Part shown: positions 52,135 through 61,005 of the stretch, one piece after another
How positions within the stretch are numbered: position 1 is the stretch's first letter
Layout of the letters: each line of letters begins with the position of its first letter
NCBI GenBank assembly: GCA_964627845.1
Contig: CAZVKL010000001.1
Location: forward strand, 62,001 to 126,000
Direction of reading: 5' to 3'
From: DUUI01 sp964627845
GTDB lineage: Bacteria > Bacillota_I > Bacilli_A > Erysipelotrichales > Erysipelotrichaceae
Length of the DNA: 64,000 nucleotides
Program-made: the position numbers and the translations under genes
Notes under the pieces: generated by a model
The model's database searches: none
The model's input: the letters and a program-made list of their open reading frames with translations, nothing else
Told to the model about the DNA's origin: nothing

Positions 52135-53758
52135 TTTTAAGATCCTTTGTTTGAGATAATAAATTAGTTGCCGCCTCTAAACTCGTTTCATTTATTTGTG
52201 ACGATAACATCAGTGCTAATTGTTCGATACGTTCATCAAAATTTAATTCCTTAAAATAGACCTCAGTAAATTTTTCAACATCTTTCTTATAGACTAAGTG
52301 ATGGCTATCACCAAACGCCGCTATAATTGGCAGATGAGTGACGACCAATAACGCATGTTCTTGGGATAACTTCGCCATCTTTTGGCCCATTAATTGAGCC
52401 ACTTGACCAGACACACCTGAATCTATTTCATCAAAGACAATTAGTTTTGGCGTCTGATGACGATTAAAAATAACTTTTAAGGCCAACATTACTCGAGACA
52501 GTTCGCCACCACTGGCAACCTGAGAGAGTGGCGCTAGTGCTTGGCCTTTATTTAACGCAATTAAAAAACGAACTTGATCGATTCCATGCTCATTTTCAAT
52601 CTCCGAAAATTCAACATTAAACTTAAAATGATGAAGATTTAAATCATGGCTATGCGCTTCTAGTTCTTTTGACAGTTTTATGCTCATCGCTTTTCTCAAT
52701 TCACTTAACTTATTTGCCATTAACCAATAGGCTTGATGTGCTTCTTCAATTTTCTTATCAAACTGTTGTAGCGTTTTTTGATGATCCGAATGATTCGCAA
52801 TCAATTCTTTGGACTCATCAATGTAGTTAATAATTTCCTCAACTGAACGATTTAATCGGCGCATCGTACTGGAATAAAGATAAGCGCGTTCATTTAGTTG
52901 TTGATAAGTGTCTTCATCAAAATCGGCAGAGCTAATGGCATGTTTAATACTTTGGTGTGCTTCCGATAATTGATAATAAGCCGAAGAAACTAAGTCATTG
53001 ATTTCGTTATTAGGACTTGAATTTAAAACTGGGTACAACGATTCATAGTTAACTTCATCAAAGATGTCTGATAATTCATAGGCTGATGCCAAAGATGATT
53101 CGACCTCTTTCATCCGCTTAAGCTCTTGTTGTATTGAATCGATTTCCTCACCACTAAAGTTTAATTCCTCTAACAGATCAATTTCATTTTTTAGCTGATT
53201 TAGTTCAAATTCATCAAGTTGATGGGCTAAGAATTGATTCTTTTGATGGATTAAATCCTTATATTGACCATACTTTTGTTTAACATCGTCAATTAAGGAA
53301 CCATGATCGATTAATTGATCCAAATAGTTTAAATGATTCTTCTCGTCTAATAATCCTTGTGTATTAAACTGAGAATGAATATCAATTTCCTCTATTAGAA
53401 TTGACTTCACTAGATTTAACGGCACTAACTCACGATTAATGCGATAAGACGATTTACCATTATCATTAATAATTCGGGAGAAGACCATTTCATCTTCAAC
53501 TTCAAACCCTGCTTCTACCAATTGATGATAAGCATTGGAATCTGGGGTAAAAGTAAAAACCGCTTCAATAATTGCTTTCGAGTCATATGGACCAACGATT
53601 TCTCTATTTAAGCGTTGTCCCATAATTAACGATAACGCATGAATAAAAATTGATTTACCAGCACCAGTTTCCCCTGTTACCACCATCATTGATGGTTTGA
53701 AATCAAATTGAAGAGTTTTAATTAAAATATAATTCTGAACAGAAAGCTGTTGAATCAT
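52124..53758 (-). CDS. recN: DNA repair protein RecN
   Basis: SMC-like ATPase for double-strand break repair, 544 residues, a little short of the usual 560-575. Walker A GETGAGKSIFIHAL, a central coiled coil with a short hinge, signature QVASGGELSRVMLALK and Walker B LIVFDEIDSGVSG. It starts on the last base of the dxs-like gene. tlyA and argR, which usually separate dxs from recN, are absent. Confidence 0.95.
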   Translation of the reverse strand: MIQQLSVQNYILIKTLQFDFKPSMMVVTGETGAGKSIFIHALSLIMGQRLNREIVGPYDSKAIIEAVFTFTPDSNAYHQLVEAGFEVEDEMVFSRIINDNGKSSYRINRELVPLNLVKSILIEEIDIHSQFNTQGLLDEKNHLNYLDQLIDHGSLIDDVKQKYGQYKDLIHQKNQFLAHQLDEFELNQLKNEIDLLEELNFSGEEIDSIQQELKRMKEVESSLASAYELSDIFDEVNYESLYPVLNSSPNNEINDLVSSAYYQLSEAHQSIKHAISSADFDEDTYQQLNERAYLYSSTMRRLNRSVEEIINYIDESKELIANHSDHQKTLQQFDKKIEEAHQAYWLMANKLSELRKAMSIKLSKELEAHSHDLNLHHFKFNVEFSEIENEHGIDQVRFLIALNKGQALAPLSQVASGGELSRVMLALKVIFNRHQTPKLIVFDEIDSGVSGQVAQLMGQKMAKLSQEHALLVVTHLPIIAAFGDSHHLVYKKDVEKFTEVYFKELNFDERIEQLALMLSSQINETSLEAATNLLSQTKDLKNES

Positions 53759-55605
53759 TAATCGCTATTCACCTCGATGTTATTAAGTATGTCATTTAAA
53801 ACACTTAAACTGTCAATTTTTGCTTGTTTTCGTAAGGTAGAGACAGGACCGTGTTTATAAAGTTGAGACTGTGGTTGGTAGATTTTAATTTCTGAATTTG
53901 AAGACATTTGTTTCTTTAATTCATCAATTTTACATAGTAATGATTCTTGAATAAAATCATCACTGACGATGAAAATTGGAGCTTGTGTCTGTAAACAAAA
54001 ACTTAAGGCATCTTCATCTAGTGGGTTAGCGTAACGCATATTCACAACCCATAACTTTAAATGATTCGATTGAATCTTTTGAAGATAAGGTTCGACATTA
54101 GAGCCATAAGTAAGGATAATGCCACTAGGATTTGAAACTTCTAAATTATTTATTTCCCATTGTCCTATTAGAAATGGAGGTTGATTAAACACTGCTTTTG
54201 ACTTGTTATAATCTAAAAGACGAATCAAAGTCACTTTAGACGACTGTTGTGCTAATAATAATTGATGATGAAGTTCTTGATTGTTTTTCGGTTGAGCAAT
54301 CACGAATTGATCAAACTTAGAGAATAAACTTAAATCATAAATTCCTTTTTGAAGACCTCCATCAATTTCATTGAAACCAGACTTTAAAGCAATGATAATC
54401 ATTGGACAAGAAATTAACGATGTTTCACTTAAGAGGGTTTCATAGACAGACAGTAAGTCTTGGCTCTCACAAATCAAAACAGGCTTCAAGTCTTGTATGC
54501 ATAAACCAGACGCAAACGAAAACGCATGTGAAATCGCATGATGAATATTAAAGACTTTCCCTTTAACAAATTTAAGTTTGTCTTCTAAATAATCAATTGT
54601 ATTAACGACCATAAAACGAGGGTTTGTATCAGCCATGAACTTTAAGGATTCAATCACTTGATCTTCACTATGAACGTAACCATCAGGCAAGCTAATAACC
54701 TGTTTGCCAGTATTTGGGTCAAAATCATTTAAATCAACCCAGTGCCCCTTCAATTCATGTTGTGCTTCTTGATACCCTTTTCCTTTTATTGTTTTAAAAT
54801 GAACCACAATTGGTTCCTCATAATCACGAGCATATTTAAACACACGACTTACATCGCTTATTTTGTGTCCATCAAAAGGTCCAATGTATCGAAGACCTAA
54901 TTCAGTAAATAAATTAGTCGATGTTACTGTTTTACCTAATGTACTGGTGATGCCCTTAATTGATTTCTTTATTGGCTTAGTAATCAGATTCCCCTTTTCA
55001 AAGAAAGAAGACATATCATCTTTAAACTGAGTAATCGGTTTTGCGAGCGCAAGATTTTTTAAGCTTGTTGTTAAACCACTGACGCCTGCTTCATCTGAAT
55101 AATCATTAATTACGATAATGACTTTCTTTTTAAATGAACTAATATGATTCAACGCTTCAAAGACAATCCCTTTATTTAATGTATTATGACTAATGACACA
55201 AATAATTTGATCCGCTTCATTTTTCATGCTTAATCCATAAGCGATCGATAAAGATTGCCCTTTTGTTGTCGCTTCATATGGGTCATGGATTGATTCAGAA
55301 GCTGACTGAAAACTCGACATGCCATTGACTTGTCGAAGTGTTTTAAACAAACTAGCCCGTCCTGTAACTATTTTATGAGTATAACTTAGGTTATCTGGAT
55401 CAAATAAAATCTTATCTGTTGGTGAATTAAAGACTCGATGCAACCCAATCGTTAATTCAACTGATGACAGATTTGAAGCCAGATATCCACCCGTTTTACT
55501 CACATGTGAACTTAAAAACTCTCTTATTTCTTGAGCTAATGTTTCAAGTTCTTTAAGAGTTAATGTTTTTAAAAATGCAGGTGACTCTATCTTGACTAAA
55601 TCCAT
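53758..55605 (-). CDS. DXS-like protein lacking thiamine-diphosphate and catalytic motifs (likely pseudoenzyme)
   Basis: Full-length homologue (615 residues) of 1-deoxy-D-xylulose-5-phosphate synthase, in the normal dxs place after ispA. Scaffold segments are conserved (SVELTIGLHRVFNSP, YIGPFDGHK, HFKTIKGKGY, YDLSLFSKF). The functional motifs are not: GGH is GGY (41), DVGHQ is DPDNL (69-73), the TPP/Mg motif GDGAL is SHNTL (139-143), the catalytic Glu in AEQH is Ile358, and the His of ETHQG is Gln419. Substrate residues are also changed (380-386). No frameshift is seen. Probably a pseudoenzyme or an enzyme with another activity; a true dxs should exist elsewhere. Confidence 0.88.
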   Translation of the reverse strand: MDLVKIESPAFLKTLTLKELETLAQEIREFLSSHVSKTGGYLASNLSSVELTIGLHRVFNSPTDKILFDPDNLSYTHKIVTGRASLFKTLRQVNGMSSFQSASESIHDPYEATTKGQSLSIAYGLSMKNEADQIICVISHNTLNKGIVFEALNHISSFKKKVIIVINDYSDEAGVSGLTTSLKNLALAKPITQFKDDMSSFFEKGNLITKPIKKSIKGITSTLGKTVTSTNLFTELGLRYIGPFDGHKISDVSRVFKYARDYEEPIVVHFKTIKGKGYQEAQHELKGHWVDLNDFDPNTGKQVISLPDGYVHSEDQVIESLKFMADTNPRFMVVNTIDYLEDKLKFVKGKVFNIHHAISHAFSFASGLCIQDLKPVLICESQDLLSVYETLLSETSLISCPMIIIALKSGFNEIDGGLQKGIYDLSLFSKFDQFVIAQPKNNQELHHQLLLAQQSSKVTLIRLLDYNKSKAVFNQPPFLIGQWEINNLEVSNPSGIILTYGSNVEPYLQKIQSNHLKLWVVNMRYANPLDEDALSFCLQTQAPIFIVSDDFIQESLLCKIDELKKQMSSNSEIKIYQPQSQLYKHGPVSTLRKQAKIDSLSVLNDILNNIEVNSD

Positions 55606-55613
55606 AATTTCCT

Positions 55614-56459
55614 CTAACTTTGACGATTAACTAAGTATTCGATCATGTTGTATATCTCAGAATTATTTAGTTTTAACTTATCTAAATCTGCTCGTATTTC
55701 AGAATATAAATTAGATACTAGTTCATGCGCTTCATCTAAACTCATAAACTTAAGTGCTGTGACTTTTTGATTGCTTGCGTCAGAACCTGTTGTTTTACCA
55801 ATTTCTTCTAATGACTTGCTTACATCAAAAATATCATCTTGAATTTGGAAAGCTCTTCCGCATTTATAACCAATATTACGTAGTGTTTCACGGTCGTTGT
55901 CTTTGCCAACTAGAATTGCGGCTGACTCTAAAGCGGTGGCTAATAGGCAACCTGTCTTTAAATCATACATTTTAAGAATCTTCTCTAAACTTTCAACGTC
56001 TTTATTTTCTAATTCTAAATCGATTGCTTGACCCAAAATCATTCCATTAAGACCCGCACGTTTCGAGAATAAATCAACTAATTTTACTTTTACACTATCG
56101 CTATAATTTGAACCGATTAAAACTTCAAATGCTCCCGTCAATAAAGCATCTCCGGCTAAGATGGCATTTGCTTCACCATAGACCTTATGATTAGATAATT
56201 GACCTCGACGGTAATCATCATTATCCATGGCAGGTAAATCATCATGAACAATTGAATATGTTTGAATAAACTCTAAGGCTAAAGCGACATCCACCCCTAG
56301 ATAAGGATCATGACCATAATCTTTAATTAAGGCTAACATTAATAATGGACGAACCCTTTTACCAGGAGCCAATAATGAATAGGCTACCGCTTCTTTAACT
56401 TCTGAAGACTCATAATTTCCTAATATTTCTTGTAGTTGTTCATCAATTAATTTCTTCAT
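55614..56459 (-). CDS. ispA: Polyprenyl (farnesyl) diphosphate synthase
   Basis: Short-chain isoprenyl diphosphate synthase, 281 residues. First Asp-rich motif VHDDLPAMDNDDYRRG (Asp73, Asp74, Asp79) and second QDDIFD are intact, with GKRVRPLLMLA near the N-terminus. AGGAGG precedes the ATG, which overlaps xseB by 17 bases. It extends the IspG/IspH products toward undecaprenyl precursors. Confidence 0.96.
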   Translation of the reverse strand: MKKLIDEQLQEILGNYESSEVKEAVAYSLLAPGKRVRPLLMLALIKDYGHDPYLGVDVALALEFIQTYSIVHDDLPAMDNDDYRRGQLSNHKVYGEANAILAGDALLTGAFEVLIGSNYSDSVKVKLVDLFSKRAGLNGMILGQAIDLELENKDVESLEKILKMYDLKTGCLLATALESAAILVGKDNDRETLRNIGYKCGRAFQIQDDIFDVSKSLEEIGKTTGSDASNQKVTALKFMSLDEAHELVSNLYSEIRADLDKLKLNNSEIYNMIEYLVNRQS

Positions 56460-56661
56460 GACTGTCCTCCTGTGAATAATCTTCTACGATTTGGTTTATT
56501 CTTTTTTCATAAGAATTCAGTTGTTTTTGGCATGCTTGTGAAAGCTTCAAGCCTTCTTCAAATAATTCAATTGATTGTTCCAATGGTAATTCTGGATTAT
56601 CCAATTGGCTTACAATGGATTCTAAGCGTTTCATTGCTTCATCAAATTTAAATTCACTCAT
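56443..56661 (-). CDS. xseB: Exodeoxyribonuclease VII small subunit
   Basis: Helical small subunit of exonuclease VII, 72 residues, with the family motif MKRLESIVSQLDNPELPLEQSI (broken across residues 10-31) and LFEEGLKLSQACQKQL. Overlaps xseA by four bases and ispA by 17. Confidence 0.96.
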   Translation of the reverse strand: MSEFKFDEAMKRLESIVSQLDNPELPLEQSIELFEEGLKLSQACQKQLNSYEKRINQIVEDYSQEDSHEEIN

Positions 56662-58112
56662 CTTTGTTCCTTCACTTTCACTTCTACATGTCCATCTTGA
56701 TAGACTAATTTAATCGGTTGATTGCGTTTAATATCTTGAATCGATCGGATTAATCGATCATTTTGATAACTTATAATGTATCCTTTTTCTAACAATCGAT
56801 ACGGTGATTTCAAGGTTAATTCTTGGTGGCTTAATGCTTGAATATTCTGTGCCTTTTCTATTTTCGATTTAAGTAACTTTATTGAGTCATCTATAATGCC
56901 GTTAATCCTTTGATTTGATTGACTTAGCTTATGTGTTGGCCGCATATTCAATAAATCTTTGTGTAAAAAAGAATAGATTCTCTCTGTTGAACTCTGTTTC
57001 ATTTCTATTTTACGTTTAATCTGATGACTTAACGATGATAGAAACTGATGACCTTGATAGGTTCGTAACCGTGTTTGTTCAAATAATTTACTCTGCGTTT
57101 TATCAAATCGATAACTGAGATTCTGATAATGATGTAAAAATTGATTGAGTTGATGACGATTCTGTCTTAACTGGTAATCCTTATCAACAATAAGCGAATT
57201 TGGCCTACTTAAGACACTCTGCTTTACTAAATGATTCACCGCTAATCGATTGGAGTTAATTTTATTAGTGATTAAACGATTTAACTGAGACGCTCGTAAC
57301 GCGATTTCGTTTTTTACTTCTCTTCGATCAGGTGTCGCAATAACGGCTGCATCCGTAGGTGTTAGGCCTCGCTTATCCGCCACATAATCGACTAGTGTTA
57401 CATCAATTTCATGGCCAACACCGGTGATAATTGGGGTCTTCGCTTCAAAGATAGCCATGACAAGTTCTAAGTCATTAAAAGCCCACAAATCTTCCAATGA
57501 GCCGCCCCCTCTCGCAAGTAAAATAACATCCAATTGGTCTTGGTCCGCTTCTTTTAATCGAGAGATAAGTTGTGCTGGCGCAAGGATCCCTTGAACCAAC
57601 GACTCATACATCACCACACTCGCAGATGGCCATCGCAAGTCTAGTGTCTTTAGTATATCTGCTTGAGCAGCTGATTGGGCACCGACAATGACTCCAATTC
57701 TTGATGGGTATGCAGGAATCTCTTTTTTATGTTCTTGATTGAAATAGCCTTTCTTATGAAGATTATCTCTTAACTCAAGATATTTCTGATAAAGCGCCCC
57801 TTGACCATCTAAAGATAACTGGTTGATAACAATTTGTACTTTGCCAGAAGCAGCATAAACAGACACATATCCATTCACGCGTACTTCATCCCCTTCTTGA
57901 ATCTTTGTTTTGACTTTCAGTGTATTTGAAGCAAACATCACACAGTCAATCTTTGCGCTTGAATCTTTTAAACTAAAGTACCAGTGCCCTGAAGAGGCTT
58001 TATAAAAATTTGAGATTTCACCCACACACTCAAGTTCACGGAGTATCGGATGAGTCTCAAGTGACTTTTTAATGGTTGAAACAACTTGACTGATACTTAA
58101 AGCTTGACTCAT
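56658..58112 (-). CDS. xseA: Exodeoxyribonuclease VII large subunit
   Basis: Catalytic subunit of exonuclease VII, 484 residues. N-terminal OB fold (ECVGEISNFYKASSGHWYF), catalytic region with LLARGGGSLEDLWAFND, GVGHEIDVTLVDYVADKR and TPTDAA, then a long coiled coil. Somewhat longer than the Bacillus enzyme, mostly in the C-terminal coil. folD, often between nusB and xseA, is absent. Confidence 0.96.
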   Translation of the reverse strand: MSQALSISQVVSTIKKSLETHPILRELECVGEISNFYKASSGHWYFSLKDSSAKIDCVMFASNTLKVKTKIQEGDEVRVNGYVSVYAASGKVQIVINQLSLDGQGALYQKYLELRDNLHKKGYFNQEHKKEIPAYPSRIGVIVGAQSAAQADILKTLDLRWPSASVVMYESLVQGILAPAQLISRLKEADQDQLDVILLARGGGSLEDLWAFNDLELVMAIFEAKTPIITGVGHEIDVTLVDYVADKRGLTPTDAAVIATPDRREVKNEIALRASQLNRLITNKINSNRLAVNHLVKQSVLSRPNSLIVDKDYQLRQNRHQLNQFLHHYQNLSYRFDKTQSKLFEQTRLRTYQGHQFLSSLSHQIKRKIEMKQSSTERIYSFLHKDLLNMRPTHKLSQSNQRINGIIDDSIKLLKSKIEKAQNIQALSHQELTLKSPYRLLEKGYIISYQNDRLIRSIQDIKRNQPIKLVYQDGHVEVKVKEQR

Positions 58113-58486
58113 ATATCTAAAACCTTATCTAAAGTTGCATTAATTAACTTGTAGGTATCATCTTGATCACCATAGCTTTTGGACATTTCTACCGCTTCAT
58201 TAATCAGTGCCGTTTTAGGGGTTTGTAAGATGACTGCCTCACCACAAGCTAATAGCAAGATGGCTTGTTCAATAAAACCAAGTCGACTAAACTCCCAATC
58301 GTTGAGTTCATCATCAATTAATTCACTTAATTCTTTTTTATCTGAAAAAATATAATTAATTACTTTTTGAAAGTCTTCATGTAAACTTAAAAAAGCTTCT
58401 TGATCAGAGTCATGCTCAATATCATCTCGAAGTAATGTTTGGTATAAGTAAATCATTGCGTCCACTCGTTTTTGATGTCGTGTCAT
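58109..58486 (-). CDS. nusB: Transcription antitermination factor NusB
   Basis: All-helical RNA-binding factor of rRNA antitermination, 125 residues. RHQKRVDAMIYLYQTLLRD opens it and FIEQAILLLACGEAVIL with KTALINEAVEMSKSYG are the core motifs. ATG 58486 is preceded by GGTGGGAG; GTG 58498 is less likely. Overlaps xseA by four bases. Confidence 0.94.
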   Translation of the reverse strand: MTRHQKRVDAMIYLYQTLLRDDIEHDSDQEAFLSLHEDFQKVINYIFSDKKELSELIDDELNDWEFSRLGFIEQAILLLACGEAVILQTPKTALINEAVEMSKSYGDQDDTYKLINATLDKVLDI

Positions 58487-58544
58487 ACTATCTCCCACCT
58501 GTAACTCTTATTTTATCATACTCGTAATCGCTTTAAAAAATAAA

Positions 58545-58560
58545 AAAGCCCGTAGGCTTA
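58545..58560 (-). terminator. Partial terminator between asp23 and nusB
   Basis: Short GC-rich stem (5 bp: AAGCC with GGCTT on the minus strand) followed by a T-rich run. It may only reduce read-through. Confidence 0.6.
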
Positions 58561-58887
58561 ATTAAATTGAAAACCAACAACATTGACATTGACTTCATCT
58601 GTATGAACATCCGTCATTTGTTTAATTGCTTCAACGATTTTATCTTGAATTAAACGAGACGTTCTTTCTGCATTTGTTCCATAGTTTAATCGAACTTCAA
58701 CATCAATTTTCATTAAGCCATTCTTACTTAACTCACAATTAATGCCTTTTTTAAAGCTACCATCGACAATGTTGACGCCTTCAATTTCTTGGACATTAAT
58801 TCGAGCAATCCATTCAAAGACACTCTTATGTATATTAACGTCGCCTAATTTAGTTTCAAATTTTATTTCCGCAAATTCTTGAGCCAT
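58558..58887 (-). CDS. Asp23/Gls24 family protein (YqhY-like)
   Basis: Small alkaline-shock-family protein of 109 residues with VFEWIARINVQEIEGVNIV and the DVEVRLNYGTNAERTSRLIQ segment. In Bacillus the YqhY homologue lies in the same position before nusB and affects lipid (acetyl-CoA carboxylase) metabolism. Here accBC are not adjacent. GAGGTGA precedes the ATG. Confidence 0.92.
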   Translation of the reverse strand: MAQEFAEIKFETKLGDVNIHKSVFEWIARINVQEIEGVNIVDGSFKKGINCELSKNGLMKIDVEVRLNYGTNAERTSRLIQDKIVEAIKQMTDVHTDEVNVNVVGFQFN

Positions 58888-58908
58888 AAGGTCACCTCAC
58901 TCTTTAAT

Positions 58909-58914
58909 ATCATA
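58909..58914 (-). promoter_or_regulatory. Putative -10 for asp23-nusB operon
   Basis: TATGAT on the minus strand, 21 bases before the asp23-family start. The -35 is poor. Confidence 0.4.
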
Positions 58915-58941
58915 CACTATTTCAGTGTTTATTTCATCCGC

Positions 58942-59883
58942 TTAGCAGTTCTGAGTCGTTTCAAAAAAGTCGATTGTATCAACTTTATCTTGTTGCATTT
59001 GATGAATAAGTTGTTGGACATTATCAAACTTCAATTCTTCTCTTAAAAACTTATAAAATGCTAGCTTAACAGTCTGTCCATAAATTTTTTCATTAAAATC
59101 AAGTATATACGTTTCAACACTTATTGGTTCACTGGTATTAAATGTCAAATTATGACCAACATTGGTCATAGCAGGATACCAAGTATCATGGACATACATC
59201 TTGGTGATATAGACACCCTCTTTGACATCATGATATTCAGGATTCACTTTCATATTTGCGGTAGGAAAACCAATTTCTCGGCCTTTCTGATTTCCCGCAA
59301 CAATCTCTCCTGAGATAGTATAAGGTCTACCTAACAATAATTTAACTTCTTGAACATCCCCAGCTTTTAAAGTTTCGATAATACGTGTACTGCTTATTTT
59401 TTGTTGTTGATAGTCAACCTCTTCAATAATATCAACACTAAACCATTCCTCATAGTCTAATAAGGTTTGTGCAGTCCCTTGCCCTTTGTAGCCAAATCTA
59501 AAGTCAAAGCCACAGACAATATTCTTGATGTTGAGTGGTTTAAGAATCAACTTAACAAATTGATCAGGGCTTAACTTCATCATTCTCTCATCAATCTCTA
59601 AGAGCACAATGACATGCATCCCAAGTTGTTTTGCTTCATGGATCTTATCTTCTAATGTCATGATATGTTTAACATTATCAAACTTTTTAACAACCACAAT
59701 TGGGTCAGGATCAAATGTAATTAAAGCGGGTGTTAAATTATCTTTTTCACTGTTCTCTAACACTTTATTAACCAGTTTTTGATGACCAACATGAAGCCCA
59801 TCAAAATAACCAATACAAGCCGATAAAGGCTGATTGATCGATTGAATCTCATCCATGTTTACTCTAATAATCTTTACATCCAT
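58942..59883 (-). CDS. ribF: Bifunctional riboflavin kinase / FAD synthetase
   Basis: Makes FMN and FAD from riboflavin. 313 residues: N-terminal adenylyltransferase domain with GYFDGLHVGHQKLV and GFDFRFGYKGQG, a SSTRI turn, and C-terminal kinase domain with GEIVAGNQKGREIGFPTANM and GVYITKMY. It overlaps truB by 10 bases, the conserved truB-ribF pair. Works downstream of RibU. Confidence 0.96.
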   Translation of the reverse strand: MDVKIIRVNMDEIQSINQPLSACIGYFDGLHVGHQKLVNKVLENSEKDNLTPALITFDPDPIVVVKKFDNVKHIMTLEDKIHEAKQLGMHVIVLLEIDERMMKLSPDQFVKLILKPLNIKNIVCGFDFRFGYKGQGTAQTLLDYEEWFSVDIIEEVDYQQQKISSTRIIETLKAGDVQEVKLLLGRPYTISGEIVAGNQKGREIGFPTANMKVNPEYHDVKEGVYITKMYVHDTWYPAMTNVGHNLTFNTSEPISVETYILDFNEKIYGQTVKLAFYKFLREELKFDNVQQLIHQMQQDKVDTIDFFETTQNC

Positions 59884-60710
59884 AATCCTCGTTGACTCCT
59901 ATATTCTTTAATCTGATCATCATATTGATAGATGGCCACAATTTCATCATGATGTGTAATGGCAATTTGATCATCTATATACTCATGTTTAATATTTTTC
60001 CCATTGTAAATTGCTTTAATATCATCAATCTCAAGTGACTTATAATGACTTAAGCCCTTTGCAATTGGAATTAAATCACGTTGACCAAGGTCTTCTATGT
60101 CAATACAATCACTCAATTTAAATGGACCATTTTCTGTTCGAACGAGCGAACTCATCGTACCAATATTATTAAGCTTTTGAGCAATATCTTCACACAGTGT
60201 CCGTATATAAGTCCCATGACTGACTAATGCTTCAAACTCAAAACTGGTTTCACTGATTGATAATAACTTAATATCAAAAATTTCGATATTCGTATATTGT
60301 TGTTGAACCTCAATCTTTTCACGTTGATAATCGATTAACTTCTTTCCCTTCACTTTTTTAGCAGAGGTCATTGGAACACGCTGTGAGCTTTGCCCCATAA
60401 ATGATACCAGTACCGTTTCTAACTGTTCTTTCGTAACCGGTGAAATTGATTGTTTCTGTATTGTTTTACCCCAAATATCTCCAGTATCTGTTTTCAACCC
60501 TAACTGACATGTTGCTTGATAACGTTTTGTTTTTGAATCGATAAAAGGCAATGCCTTGGTAAGACCAACTAAACAAACTAAAACACCCGTCGCTTGTGGA
60601 TCAAGGGTGCCTGTATGCCCTACCTTTGTGCGATAAAAACGAGAAACTTTATTAACGACATCAAAGGAGGTCCAACCTTTTGGTTTGTTGATACAAAGAA
60701 TTCCATGCAT
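59874..60710 (-). CDS. truB: tRNA pseudouridine(55) synthase TruB
   Basis: Makes pseudouridine 55 in tRNA. 278 residues with ILCINKPKGWTSFDVVNKV, catalytic Asp37 in GHTGTLDPQATGVL, and a PUA-like C-terminus. The N-terminus matches the family, so ATG 60710 is right, yet no ribosome binding site exists and the -10 TATAAT ends 7 bases before the A of ATG. A leaderless mRNA is predicted. rbfA, its usual upstream neighbour, is separated from it by the lysine operon. Confidence 0.95.
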   Translation of the reverse strand: MHGILCINKPKGWTSFDVVNKVSRFYRTKVGHTGTLDPQATGVLVCLVGLTKALPFIDSKTKRYQATCQLGLKTDTGDIWGKTIQKQSISPVTKEQLETVLVSFMGQSSQRVPMTSAKKVKGKKLIDYQREKIEVQQQYTNIEIFDIKLLSISETSFEFEALVSHGTYIRTLCEDIAQKLNNIGTMSSLVRTENGPFKLSDCIDIEDLGQRDLIPIAKGLSHYKSLEIDDIKAIYNGKNIKHEYIDDQIAITHHDEIVAIYQYDDQIKEYRSQRGLWM

Positions 60711-60716
60711 GCCTAT

Positions 60717-60747
60717 ATTATAACAAATAATTGCTTTTACTTGACAA
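60717..60747 (-). promoter_or_regulatory. Promoter for leaderless truB
   Basis: TATAAT (60722-60717) on the minus strand with TTGTCA (60747-60742) as -35 at a long 19-base spacing. The predicted transcription start coincides with the start codon. Confidence 0.65.
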
Positions 60748-60768
60748 TCTTTTTATAACGAGTAAAAT
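60741..60768 (+). promoter_or_regulatory. Promoter for the lysine riboswitch operon
   Basis: TTGACA (60741-60746), 16-base spacer, TAAAAT (60763-60768). The -35 shares its bases with the truB -35 on the other strand. Confidence 0.75.
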
Positions 60769-60780
60769 ACCCTTTATAAA

Positions 60781-60945
60781 AGATGCATAGAGGTAGCAGT
60801 GTAGATGAGTAAGCTCACGAGTTGGCAAACCGTGACTGAGCTGAAAGGCAATCACTGCCGAATTAAAGAATTGGGCGCAATTCTTTGATGGGGTTATGAG
60901 AAACACTCATAACACTCCTTCCACTAAGGAAGAGGAGCTAGTTTG
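60781..60945 (+). ncRNA. Lysine riboswitch (L box)
   Basis: L-box blocks appear in order: ATAGAGGTAGC, GAGTAAGC, CTGAAAGGC, ACTGCCGAA, a hairpin AAAGAATTG/CAATTCTTT, TGGGGTTATGAG pairing with CTCATAAC, and GGAAGAGGAGCTAG. A perfect terminator hairpin and an amino-acid ABC operon follow. Lysine as ligand is inferred from the aptamer class. Confidence 0.87.
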
Positions 60946-60962
60946 TTGTTAAGTTTAAGACT

Positions 60963-60985
60963 GACCAGGCTAGCCTGGTCTTTTA
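60963..60985 (+). terminator. Attenuator of the lysine riboswitch
   Basis: An 18-base perfect palindrome (60963-60980) followed by TTTTATTTT, between the aptamer and the first gene. Confidence 0.88.
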
Positions 60986-61005
60986 TTTTGAAAGGAGCAA
61001 CAAAC

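Noticed and set aside
58916..58930. Terminator between ribF and the asp23-family gene
   Set aside because: The hairpin has only 5 bp and lacks a proper T-run on the minus strand, and it sits next to a possible promoter, so it was not called.
60943..61005. Longer N-terminus for the amino-acid receptor
   Set aside because: It overlaps the riboswitch and attenuator and would place extra residues before a normal lipoprotein signal.
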